A stretch of DNA of 64,000 nucleotides from Bacteroides sp. GM023 (GTDB lineage: Bacteria; Bacteroidota; Bacteroidia; Bacteroidales; Bacteroidaceae), in assembly GCF_014750685.1 (NCBI RefSeq), contig NZ_JAAXGE010000001.1, forward strand, positions 558,001 to 622,000. The letters are read 5' to 3'. The notes below the pieces were generated by a model. The model was not told the DNA's origin, searched no databases, and saw only the letters and a program-made list of their open reading frames with translations. Shown in pieces: positions 47,429-54,710 of the stretch. The stretch's first letter is position 1; each line of letters begins with the position of its first letter. The position numbers and the translations under genes are program-made.

Positions 47429-47710
47429 TTATGCTTCGTGCAAATATATGGTTGCCACTTTTTTAGGGCCATCATAGACATCTAAAAAATCAATTGATTT
47501 TAAAATATCATGTGGTGCATGTTCGAATAAAAAAGATACTTCACAATCACTTATATATTCGTTGGGTTCAAGCAAAAACACTTTTATACTCCACCACGAA
47601 GGATTTATTTGTGGCAAAAAAGTTACCGCATAACAAATTTCTTGTATCGGGGGAACTTTTAAGCCACCTTCTTCTGATTTTAGCCAATATATTTTTCCTT
47701 CTTTTCCCAT
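47429..47710 (-). CDS. small protein with EF-Tu C-terminal-like motif
   Basis: A 93-residue protein. IYWLKSEEGGLKVPP resembles the (x)LxxEEGGRxxP segment of EF-Tu domain III-like small proteins, and FLLEPNEYISDCEVSFLFEHAP could continue that beta-barrel. No precise family is claimed. It stands alone between convergent rsgA and GrpB-like genes. It could be a small accessory or immunity protein; there is no direct evidence. Confidence 0.6.
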   Translation of the reverse strand: MGKEGKIYWLKSEEGGLKVPPIQEICYAVTFLPQINPSWWSIKVFLLEPNEYISDCEVSFLFEHAPHDILKSIDFLDVYDGPKKVATIYLHEA

Positions 47711-47806
47711 TATTAGTCTGTTCTTTTATATATAATTCCTCTTTCTTTATTTCATATCTTCTATTGATAACGATTAATACTTTGTGATGATTTATAAAGA
47801 GCCTTT

Positions 47807-48382
47807 TTATCGTTTGTTGTCGTATTTACTTGTAAAGAGCAGTTTTCCTTTCTGCGTATATTGTTTTATGAAATCACCTTTGCTGAAAGTGTACGTATTC
47901 CTGTCATGCTCATACTGTTTCCACAAATCAAGTTTAAGTCGTTCATATTCTTTGGCAATGGCAATATTGGCTTGAAGATAATCTCTGAAATACAATTCAT
48001 CATTATCCCCTTCATAACATAAGTGCAGATGAAATACCCGTTCGGCGAATCCTTGTAAAGTATAACCTTTATTGAAATCAATGCGACTCTCATTTTCTGC
48101 CATGCAGAGATAGCCGCATCTTTCAATTGCGTCTTTCAAGTTGTCGAGTTTTTCTTCTCTTGGAACTTCCATAAGTATATCTATGATAGGTTTTGCCCAA
48201 ATCCCTTTGATAGCTGTACTACCGATATGACTAATACGCTGAATATAGGGAAGTTCCTCTTTCAGTAATTCCGCTTCTTCATTATACCAGTTTTCCCAAC
48301 AATCTTGATGTGCAGTCAAGACTATGGGGAATAATTGCCAAAGTTCTTCTAAAGACAATTCTATTAATTTTTTATTCTTCAT
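47807..48382 (-). CDS. GrpB-like (UPF0157) nucleotidyltransferase-fold protein
   Basis: The family markers are RISHIGSTAIKGIWAKPIIDILMEV and FAERVFHLHLCYEG, followed by FRDYLQANIAIAKEYERLK. UPF0157/GrpB proteins have a minimal nucleotidyltransferase fold; some are fused to dephospho-CoA kinase. Their reaction is unknown. Start at 48382 (MKNKKLIEL) is chosen over ATG 48394, which adds only MRHD. 192 residues. Confidence 0.85.
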   Translation of the reverse strand: MKNKKLIELSLEELWQLFPIVLTAHQDCWENWYNEEAELLKEELPYIQRISHIGSTAIKGIWAKPIIDILMEVPREEKLDNLKDAIERCGYLCMAENESRIDFNKGYTLQGFAERVFHLHLCYEGDNDELYFRDYLQANIAIAKEYERLKLDLWKQYEHDRNTYTFSKGDFIKQYTQKGKLLFTSKYDNKR

Positions 48383-48409
48383 ATCATGTCTCAATTATTG
48401 CTAATGAGA

Positions 48410-48440
48410 TGTGACTAATCATTTTGAGTGATTAGCCACA
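48410..48440. promoter_or_regulatory. 12-bp hairpin upstream of GrpB-like gene
   Basis: TGTGACTAATCA (48410-48421) pairs with TGATTAGCCACA (48429-48440) with one mismatch and a 7-base loop. It lies 28 bases upstream of the GrpB start; it could be an operator or a leader hairpin. Confidence 0.4.
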
Positions 48441-48721
48441 CATTATCGGCATATTCATTTTTTTCTTTCAATTAAAAATTAGACATTCTATTCTCATCTT
48501 TATAAATAAATGCTCTTTTCATAATATTTATTGTTGGAAGGGAGATAAAAATATATCTACTACCTACAAAAGTATAAAAACTGCTGGCTTATCACCTATA
48601 TGTATCTGTCTTTCTTCTGTATTCCTGCAAAATAACTCCCGTTCATTCATTTTTTTACTGTTTTTTCTTCAAAAGAGCAAAAAAGTTTTAGTTACGCAAA
48701 AAGGCTGCGCACCACTACATC
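48441..48721. other. intergenic stretch before the tRNA-like locus
   Basis: AT-rich, no gene. A minus-strand -7 box TACTTTTG at 48567-48574 might serve the GrpB-like gene. Confidence 0.4.
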
Positions 48722-48729
48722 TATCTTTG
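48722..48729 (+). promoter_or_regulatory. -7 box of the tRNA-like/RING locus
   Basis: TATCTTTG matches TAnnTTTG. No -33 TTTG at the usual distance. It precedes all four bipartite motifs; no further -7 consensus is seen before the RING gene, so one transcript may cover RNAs and gene. Confidence 0.5.
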
Positions 48730-48748
48730 TCGAAGAAACAAGAAAAAC

Positions 48749-48769
48749 AGGTCAAGTACAGGTTACTTC
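48749..48769 (+). repeat. bipartite motif copy 1
   Basis: AGGTCAA, seven bases (GTACAGG), TTACTTC. It lies about 13 bases after the expected transcription start. Confidence 0.8.
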
Positions 48770-48829
48770 AATAACTCTTTTAAGGTATGGAAATCACTCG
48801 TGCGATTATCCGTTTTCCTGTTTCGCAAA

Positions 48830-48953
48830 GGGGCAGTAGCTCAGTGGGTAGAGCATCATCTTTTAATCTTGAGATTATCTTGATGAAAGAAGGTCAATTA
48901 AGATTTACTTCTATCCCGTGACTGTCGCCGGTTCGACTCCGGCCTGCTCCACA
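48830..48953 (+). ncRNA. tRNA-like RNA 1 with rebuilt anticodon region
   Basis: Acceptor GGGGCAG (48830-48836) pairs with CTGCTCC (48944-48950). The D-arm GCTC/GAGC (48839-48854) and the T-arm GCCGG-TTCGACT-CCGGC (48927-48943) are canonical. The anticodon arm is replaced: TCATC (48856-48860) pairs with GATGA (48882-48886) around a 21-base insert that itself pairs AATCT/AGATT. Then comes a 40-base 'variable' segment holding motif copy 2. A lysine-tRNA-like TTTTAAT remains at 48861-48867. It may derive from a tRNA-Lys gene but should not decode normally. The 3' end reads A-CA, not an encoded CCA. Confidence 0.75.
48891..48911 (+). repeat. bipartite motif copy 2 (inside tRNA-like RNA 1)
   Basis: AGGTCAA, seven bases (TTAAGAT), TTACTTC. 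AGAAG before and CTTCT after can pair. Confidence 0.8.
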
Positions 48954-48967
48954 AAAAAATAAATATA

Positions 48968-49067
48968 GAGGTAGGACAGTAGCTTCGGGATTATCTGAAA
49001 TGAGGTCAACCGGGGCTTACTTCTTAACGGTGGTTATCGCTGGTTCGAATCCGGCCTGTTCTACCTC
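48968..49067 (+). ncRNA. tRNA-like RNA 2, acceptor and T-arm only
   Basis: GAGGTAGGACAG (48968-48979) pairs with CTGTTCTACCTC (49056-49067) over 12 positions with one G-U. The T-arm GCTGG-TTCGAAT-CCGGC (49039-49055) is intact. No D-arm or anticodon arm is recognisable. Sequence resemblance to RNA 1 (CAGTAGCT, GATTATCT, ATGA before the motif, GTGGTTATCGC) shows common origin. TTTTTAT follows the stem, as in a terminator or processing site. The fold is reminiscent of the tRNA-like ends of tmRNA or Y RNA. Confidence 0.7.
49003..49023 (+). repeat. bipartite motif copy 3 (inside tRNA-like RNA 2)
   Basis: AGGTCAA, seven bases (CCGGGGC), TTACTTC. Confidence 0.8.
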
Positions 49068-49080
49068 TTTTTATAAACTA

Positions 49081-49101
49081 AGGTCAAGGAAGGCTTACTT
49101 C
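49081..49101 (+). repeat. bipartite motif copy 4
   Basis: AGGTCAA, seven bases (GGAAGGC), TTACTTC. It lies 65 bases before the RING-protein ATG; a lone TTACTT also occurs just before the start. Confidence 0.8.
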
Positions 49102-49166
49102 AAAAACTGCAGGAATGCTCCATTGATTCACAGTCTCCCGATTACCTTACTTAAAAAACACAAAGT

Positions 49167-51413
49167 ATGAAAAAAGATTTGTTGAAAGTATCTATCAGGC
49201 AGAATGCAATCTATTTGCCTTCGATAGAAGGAGAAAAAAAGCGGGAAGCGTTGACTTCGACTACCATAGCATTGGTAGCCCAACTCCGTAAAGTAGGATA
49301 TACTTTGTCCGAAGAACTGCTGCATGCCGTCAATCAGTTGCATCCGGCTCAACAGGTAGAGATTCTCCAAGTAATGAAAGAAGCCTTGGGCGTGGCGCTC
49401 AACTGGGCTCCATTAGTGAAAGGTTGGGATACACCTACCGGAGAAACCGGTTTAGACCATTTGGTTACGTGGATTGCCAATCTGTTCAATAGTAAGAAAG
49501 GCGTGAAGCTCCCTTGCGGACACGTGATTCCCGATAATACATTCCCTTTGGAGAGGTACAACGGTTGCCCGTTCTGCGGAACTCCGTTCCAAACGGCCAC
49601 TACGGAATACTTCGGACAGGGAAGCAAACTGAAAACCCTGGAACTTTGGCAGGATAAGGAACTGAATGCTTTCTTCTGCGACTTGCTTGAATCGCGTACG
49701 GCTCTTGACGCTACGCAAGTGGATAGCTTGAAGATAATGCTTGGCAAACTTTCGTTGCCGGCAGTCAACATCAAGATGAAGGAGACTTTGATGCTGGTGA
49801 TAGATACATTGGTGGAGCAGGATAGGGCGCAGGAAGCGCAAATCTATTTCTCTACTCCGAATGATATATTGCGTTATCTGTGGTATAAGAAAACCGGGTT
49901 CCTGCAAATCATAGAGCCTAAGACTATTATCCGTAAGGCAGGTAGAAACAATGCGCATATGTGTGGAGCTTTGGACAAAAGTAGTTCGTCGGCTCAGGCG
50001 AAGCGTGAGGAACTGAAGTTGAAATATACCCGCCGTGAATGTAAGATGGTGGCTCTTTGGTTGAACAACCTGACGATGAATCCCGAAAAGTCCTGCGAAA
50101 CCATGCATCCGAAAAGAGAAATGTGGGTGCGTATGATACGTGCATTGCGTTTGGCGGAATATGCCCGTAAGCCGGGATTTGAGAGTCTGAAGGAGTTGAT
50201 GGATATATTCTACTGCCAGGCATATATGGTATGGCAGGGAGAAGTGGAGCGCTACCGTTTGAAGGCGGATGCGGAACAGACATTCGCTCTGTTGAAACAA
50301 CGACCGGGTATGTTTGCACGTTCCTTATTTGCCAATATGCTTTGGTTCGGGCCGGAAGATACGCTGGCTGCATTCAAGGAAGTTGTTCATTTGTTGCCGG
50401 CACGTTTGGTAGTCACTTTGGGTATGTATGCGGAGAACTACTTTGAACCCGGACGTAAGAGAATGGTGAAACCTTTAGGAGGAAATGCTCTTTTGATAGA
50501 ACCGCACTACCTGGTGGCGCTGTATATGGAAGAGCAGCTGAAAGCAATGGTGAAGGATGTACAGGACTTGTGTAAGGAAGTCGTGGCTGCCCGTTTCGCC
50601 AACGCGGCTACCGAAGGTGAAAACAAAAGTATGTATATTGATCCTATGTTGTTCCATATCCCGTTGTCTATCGGCGACCGTAGCGAAACAATTCAGGATA
50701 CTTCCTGTGCATTGCAGGGAACACGTTTCCCGGTAGAAGGGGATAAAGTGCGATTGTTCATGCAGTGGGGAAAGGGGCTTCCGGCACAGCATCTTGATAT
50801 GGACTTGAGTTGTCATATCACTTTGCCTTCAACGACGGAAGTTTGTTCTTACTTCAACCTGCGGGCTATTGGCGCCAAGCATAGCGGAGATATCCGAAGC
50901 ATCCCCGACAAGAAAGGTACTGCGGAATATATCGAGCTGGATTTGAATGAACTGAACCGTGTAGGTGCGCAGTATGTTGCTTTCACTTGCAATGCGTATA
51001 GTAACGGGACTATCTCTCCTAATTTGGTAGTCGGTTGGATGGACTCGGCTTATCCTATGAAAATATCGGAGAGAACAGGAGTAGCTTACGACCCTTCTTG
51101 CGTGCAGCATCAGGTGCGTGTTTCCCAAAGTTTACAGAAAGGACTTGTTTTCGGAGTCTTGAAAGTGAAAGAAAGGGAAATCGTTTGGCTGGAAGTTCCT
51201 TTTGGTGGACAGACTGTGCTTTCTTTGGATACACAAGCTATCGAAAAGTACTTGGATAAACTGGAAGCGAAAACAACCGTAGGTGAACTGTTGGCAATCA
51301 AAGCGCAGGCACAGGAGTTGAAGTTGGTTGATACCCCGGAAGCGGACGAAGTATATACCCGTGAATGGGCATTGAATACTGCTGCTGTGACTAAGTTACT
51401 GTTAGGTGATTAA
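49167..51413 (+). CDS. RING/zinc-finger protein, MXAN_6230/SCO0854-like
   Basis: A 748-residue soluble protein. After a 110-residue helical N-terminus there is a RING-like finger with ligands C117, H119, C134 and C137 (LPCGHVIPDN, NGCPFCGTPF). Residues 150-450 are helical and basic (KLKYTRRECKMVALWLNNL, LRLAEYARKPGFESLK, LPARLVVTLGMYAENYF). The last 250 are beta-rich (LFMQWGKGLP, LDLNELNRVGAQYVAFTCNAYSNGT) and recall TerD-like folds. I place it, from memory of the architecture, in the MXAN_6230/SCO0854 RING-domain family, whose function is unknown. It follows two tRNA-like RNAs and four bipartite motifs on the same strand, apparently in one transcript, so RNA binding or RNA-controlled expression is plausible (inference). 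Confidence 0.75.
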   Translation: MKKDLLKVSIRQNAIYLPSIEGEKKREALTSTTIALVAQLRKVGYTLSEELLHAVNQLHPAQQVEILQVMKEALGVALNWAPLVKGWDTPTGETGLDHLVTWIANLFNSKKGVKLPCGHVIPDNTFPLERYNGCPFCGTPFQTATTEYFGQGSKLKTLELWQDKELNAFFCDLLESRTALDATQVDSLKIMLGKLSLPAVNIKMKETLMLVIDTLVEQDRAQEAQIYFSTPNDILRYLWYKKTGFLQIIEPKTIIRKAGRNNAHMCGALDKSSSSAQAKREELKLKYTRRECKMVALWLNNLTMNPEKSCETMHPKREMWVRMIRALRLAEYARKPGFESLKELMDIFYCQAYMVWQGEVERYRLKADAEQTFALLKQRPGMFARSLFANMLWFGPEDTLAAFKEVVHLLPARLVVTLGMYAENYFEPGRKRMVKPLGGNALLIEPHYLVALYMEEQLKAMVKDVQDLCKEVVAARFANAATEGENKSMYIDPMLFHIPLSIGDRSETIQDTSCALQGTRFPVEGDKVRLFMQWGKGLPAQHLDMDLSCHITLPSTTEVCSYFNLRAIGAKHSGDIRSIPDKKGTAEYIELDLNELNRVGAQYVAFTCNAYSNGTISPNLVVGWMDSAYPMKISERTGVAYDPSCVQHQVRVSQSLQKGLVFGVLKVKEREIVWLEVPFGGQTVLSLDTQAIEKYLDKLEAKTTVGELLAIKAQAQELKLVDTPEADEVYTREWALNTAAVTKLLLGD

Positions 51414-51416
51414 TTT

Positions 51417-51446
51417 CTAAAGAGGAATAAACTTTTTCCTCTTTAG
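51417..51446 (+). terminator. terminator of the RING gene
   Basis: CTAAAGAGGAA (51417-51427) pairs perfectly with TTCCTCTTTAG (51436-51446), 8-base loop, followed by ATTTAAA. Confidence 0.75.
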
Positions 51447-51473
51447 ATTTAAAGGTCGCATCGCATAAAGTTG

Positions 51474-51481
51474 TACCTTTG
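51474..51481 (+). promoter_or_regulatory. -7 box before array 3 and HU-like gene
   Basis: TACCTTTG matches TAnnTTTG; a TTTA 22 bases upstream is a weak -33. Transcription should start near 51488, so array 3 would be at the very 5' end of the RNA. Confidence 0.5.
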
Positions 51482-51497
51482 TATGCGATAGATTAAT

Positions 51498-51583
51498 CGT
51501 CTGACTATAGTGATTCTTTCGTCTGACTGTAGTTGAACTTTCGTATGACTATAGTCAGACGAAAAGGTAACTATAGTCAGACG
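51498..51583. repeat. array 3: four palindromic units at 22-bp period
   Basis: Units start at 51498, 51520, 51542 and 51564. The ideal unit is CGTCTGACTATAGTCAGACG. Units 1 and 2 keep the left arm, unit 3 is nearly complete and unit 4 keeps the right arm. The flanks extend the symmetry: ATTAATCGTCTGACTATAGT (51492) is the reverse complement of ACTATAGTCAGACGATTAAT (51570). The array lies between a -7 box and the HU-like gene, so it would be in its 5' leader. Confidence 0.88.
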
Positions 51584-51683
51584 ATTAATTATATGTATAG
51601 TTGGAGTTAAATCCCTGCATTTACAGGATTAAACGCAGGGAAAAAGATGATAGATATATAAACCCAATAAAACAAAGAAGCTA

Positions 51684-52304
51684 ATGAGCGCATATTATGA
51701 TTTGTACGAAACACCGGATGTTCAGAATACAGGAGAACAACAACCCCTTCATGCCCGCATCGTCCCAAGTGGAACTTATTCAAGGAAAGATTTTTTGGAA
51801 CGTGTAGCCCGTTCTTCCCAAACTTTTAATTATAACGTAATAGATGCGGTAGTAGGAGTTGTAATAGATGAACTTTCCGAAGCTCTTGCGGAAGGACACA
51901 TCGTTGAACTTGGGGAACTCGGTCATCTCAGTATTTCTTTGAAGTGTACCAATAAAGTTATGGATAAGCGGGATATTCGCTCGGAATCCATTAGCTTGGA
52001 TAACGTACATCTGCGTACTTCCAAAGAGTTCAAAAGAAAAATAAGGCGTGAAATGGAATTGGAACGTGTGGAGAAATCTAAGCACGCACCCCGTAAAGTT
52101 GAGTTTCCCATAGAACAACGCCAGCAGATGTTACAGGAATTTTTGAAAAGTAACGGCGGTATTACCCGACTGGAATATAGTCGACTGACCGGACTTTCCC
52201 GATTGAAAGCGATTGATGATTTGAATGCTTTTATAAAGAACGGTATTCTTCGTAAGCGTGGTGCGGGAAGGACGGTGTTTTATGTTTGGAAACAGGAGGA
52301 ATGA
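51684..52304 (+). CDS. HU-like DNA-binding protein with C-terminal winged-helix-like part
   Basis: Residues 25-120 match the HU/IHF-like family of Bacteroides (YSRKDFLERVARSSQTFNYNVIDAVVGVVIDELSEALAEGHIVELGELGHLSI). The C-terminal 70 residues (QQMLQEFLKSNGGITRLEYSRLTGLSRLKAIDDLNAFIKNGILRKRGAGRTVFYV) look like a winged helix. It is a nucleoid-like or regulatory DNA binder. It is preceded by palindrome array 3 in its leader, which could be its own target (inference), and followed by an AAA/nuclease gene with its own -7 box. Confidence 0.82.
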   Translation: MSAYYDLYETPDVQNTGEQQPLHARIVPSGTYSRKDFLERVARSSQTFNYNVIDAVVGVVIDELSEALAEGHIVELGELGHLSISLKCTNKVMDKRDIRSESISLDNVHLRTSKEFKRKIRREMELERVEKSKHAPRKVEFPIEQRQQMLQEFLKSNGGITRLEYSRLTGLSRLKAIDDLNAFIKNGILRKRGAGRTVFYVWKQEE

Positions 52305-52349
52305 TATAATCAAATCAAAGATTTCTTCGTGTTATTACTAACAATTTTG

Positions 52350-52357
52350 TACCTTTG
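52350..52357 (+). promoter_or_regulatory. -7 box of second AAA/nuclease gene
   Basis: TACCTTTG matches TAnnTTTG. It overlaps an in-frame TTG at 52355, so translation must begin at the ATG at 52385. Confidence 0.55.
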
Positions 52358-52384
52358 TTTGTCTATAGAAAAAACAGTTTGATT

Positions 52385-54097
52385 ATGGCAAGAATAACGA
52401 TTCCTTATGCAGTGGCAGATTTTATAGATCTTCGTGAACGTGGATTCTATTATGTGGATAAAACAAAATATATTTCGTGTCTTGAAGATTATAATGCTCC
52501 AGTCTTTCTACGTCCACGTCGTTTTGGAAAGAGTCTGTTAGTTTCTACCTTGGCTTGCTATTACGACCGTACGAAAGCGCATCGGTTTGAAGAGCTGTTT
52601 GGCGGCACATGGATTGGCGACCATCCTACGCCGGAGCACAATCAATATATGATAATCCGTTATGACTTCTCTGCAATGGTAATGTCAGACAGCATTCAAG
52701 GACTTGCACAGAATTTTAGTGACTTGAATTGTGGCCCGGTAGAAGTAATGGTAGCACATAATCGTGATTTATTTGGTGATTTTGAATTTACCAGTCGCGG
52801 AGATGCGTCTAAAATGTTGGAAGAAGTACTAACCTATGCCCGCTCTCACGAACTGCCTAAAGTTTATATTTTGATTGATGAATATGATAATTTCACCAAT
52901 CAGTTACTTACTGCCTATAATGATCCACTTTATGAAGAAGTTACCACCAATGACAGCTTTTTGCGTACTTTCTTTAAAGTAATCAAAAAGGGTATCGGAG
53001 AAGGTAGCATTCGTACCTGTTTTTGTACAGGTGTGTTGCCTGTCACTATGGATGATTTGACCAGTGGATATAATATTGCGGAGATATTGACTCTTGAACC
53101 CAATTTTTTGAATATGCTTGGGTTCACATATGAAGAGACAGAGATATATCTGCGTTATGTACTTGATAAATATTCCACGGGACAGGAACGTTTTGATGAA
53201 ATTTGGCAGCTAATTGTAAGCAACTATGATGGTTACCGTTTCCGTCCCAATGGTGATAGATTATTTAATGCCACTATCCTTACTTACTTCTTTAAGAAAT
53301 TCGCAGCTAATGCCGGCAGTATTCCCGATGAATTAGTAGATGAAAATCTACGTACGGACATTAATTGGATTCGTAGACTGACTCTTTCACTGGATAATGC
53401 CAAAGCAATGTTGGATGCATTGATTATTGATGATGAGCTATCTTATAATGTAGCCGACCTTGCCAGCAAGTTTAATAAGAAGAAATTTTTTGATAAAGAA
53501 TTTTATCCTATCAGTCTGTTCTATTTGGGAATGACAACACTGAAAGATAATTTTGTGACAACATTGCCCAATATGACTATGCGTAGTGTGTATATGGACT
53601 ATTATAATCAATTGAACAGGATAGAAGGCAATGCGCAGCGTTATGTTCCGGTGTATCGAAAATATGATTCCAATCGGAGTTTGGAACCACTGGTACAGAA
53701 CTATTTTGAGCAATATTTAGGACAATTCCCTGCGCAAGTCTTTGATAAGATAAATGAAAACTTTATCCGGTGTTCTTTTTATGAACTGGTGTCACGTTAT
53801 CTGAGCAGTTGCTATACTTTTGCTATCGAACAGAATAATTCCGTAGGTCGGTCAGACTTTGAAATGACCGGTATTCCCGGTACGGATTACTATACGGACG
53901 ACCGTGTCGTAGAGTTTAAATACTATCGTGCAAAAGAAGCGGAAAAAATGTTAGCACTTGCCCAGCCGTTCACCGAACATATAGAGCAAGTGAAAAGATA
54001 CGGAGAAGATACAAAGAAAAAGTTTCCTAACTATAATGTGCGGACATACGTAGTCTACATCTGTGCCAATAAGGGATGGAAATGTTGGGAAGTATAA
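52385..54097 (+). CDS. AAA-like ATPase with PD-(D/E)XK nuclease domain, second copy
   Basis: This is the same family as the gene at 18016: FYYVDKTKYISCLED, Walker A RPRRFGKSLLVST, Walker B YILIDEYDNFT, and a C-terminal nuclease core with Asp in RSDFEMTG and E-x-K in DRVVEFKYYR. At 570 residues it is longer and only distantly alike, so not a recent duplication. The family is common and variable in Bacteroides; its role is unsettled. The stop codon touches a decayed copy of the leader of the metal operon 2.5 kb downstream. Confidence 0.85.
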   Translation: MARITIPYAVADFIDLRERGFYYVDKTKYISCLEDYNAPVFLRPRRFGKSLLVSTLACYYDRTKAHRFEELFGGTWIGDHPTPEHNQYMIIRYDFSAMVMSDSIQGLAQNFSDLNCGPVEVMVAHNRDLFGDFEFTSRGDASKMLEEVLTYARSHELPKVYILIDEYDNFTNQLLTAYNDPLYEEVTTNDSFLRTFFKVIKKGIGEGSIRTCFCTGVLPVTMDDLTSGYNIAEILTLEPNFLNMLGFTYEETEIYLRYVLDKYSTGQERFDEIWQLIVSNYDGYRFRPNGDRLFNATILTYFFKKFAANAGSIPDELVDENLRTDINWIRRLTLSLDNAKAMLDALIIDDELSYNVADLASKFNKKKFFDKEFYPISLFYLGMTTLKDNFVTTLPNMTMRSVYMDYYNQLNRIEGNAQRYVPVYRKYDSNRSLEPLVQNYFEQYLGQFPAQVFDKINENFIRCSFYELVSRYLSSCYTFAIEQNNSVGRSDFEMTGIPGTDYYTDDRVVEFKYYRAKEAEKMLALAQPFTEHIEQVKRYGEDTKKKFPNYNVRTYVVYICANKGWKCWEV

Positions 54098-54309
54098 CAC
54101 ATATTAAGTCTGATAATTTGCTGATTATTTTTCATTCCGATTATTTACCCCGCTATTCTATTAACTAATAGAGGGAGAATGTAGTGGAAGATAAATATGA
54201 GGGTATTGTTATTAATGACATTCATATCTTTTTCCTAATGAGTTAATTTATTTTGCTCAACAGTTGATGGGGGACTTACTCAACTGATGTTTGTAGTGAA
54301 GACCTTTCA
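54092..54309 (+). pseudogene. decayed duplicate of the 56.6 kb operon leader and gene start
   Basis: 54092-54225 matches 56593-56739 with scattered changes, covering the promoter region, the ATG and the first codons of the small His/Cys-rich gene. A 20-base identical block TTTGTAGTGAAGACCTTTCA recurs at 54290-54309 and 56747-56766. Between these blocks this copy has about 57 extra bases. Its start reads ATG-TAG and its -7 box is damaged (TTATTTAC for TATATTTG), so it is dead. Confidence 0.75.
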
Positions 54310-54710
54310 AAGCACAGAGTCTTTCATAATTCTGTAGTGAATCTTGCTAGCAGTATTGTAACATATTGTTTCTTTCCTAAAAAACGGAGTTGCAATTAGC
54401 AAAAAGTGGTTGATGCTAAGTTGACTTTATTTAAAATAATTTATCAAATTGACGATATTTAAAATTGGGAATACAAGATTGAACAGAAAAAGATCGAAGG
54501 TGGATAAAAGGGGATTTAAAAATACTCTAATTTTAAGGTTATAGGTTTAATAGGCTAAAAAGTTCTTCCACTTAAGAACGTTTTTTGACTAATTAAATAT
54601 AGAATTCTATCGTATAATCCTAAAACCGTAATAATACATTTTTTCTTCATACTTAATTCTGTTACTTTTGTAGAAGAGTAGTTTGTTATTGATATGTAAT
54701 ATATACGATT
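54310..54710. other. AT-rich gap before TPR lipoprotein gene
   Basis: No gene is seen. A -7 box TACTTTTG at 54663-54670 with a TTTT 19 bases upstream is the likely promoter of the next gene. Confidence 0.5.

Noticed and set aside
48830..48953. Normal tRNA-Lys with a self-splicing intron
   Set aside because: The 21-base insert and the 40-base variable segment are far too short for a group I or II intron, and removing either does not restore a canonical anticodon stem with standard variable loop.
48749..49101. Hairpin formed by the two halves of the bipartite motif
   Set aside because: AGGTCAA and TTACTTC are not complementary, and the spacer pairings possible in copy 1 (AAGTA/TACTT) are absent in the other copies.
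48957..49167. A second functional tRNA gene after tRNA-like RNA 1
   Set aside because: Only the T-arm and acceptor stem are present; no D-arm or anticodon loop can be drawn between 48980 and 49038.
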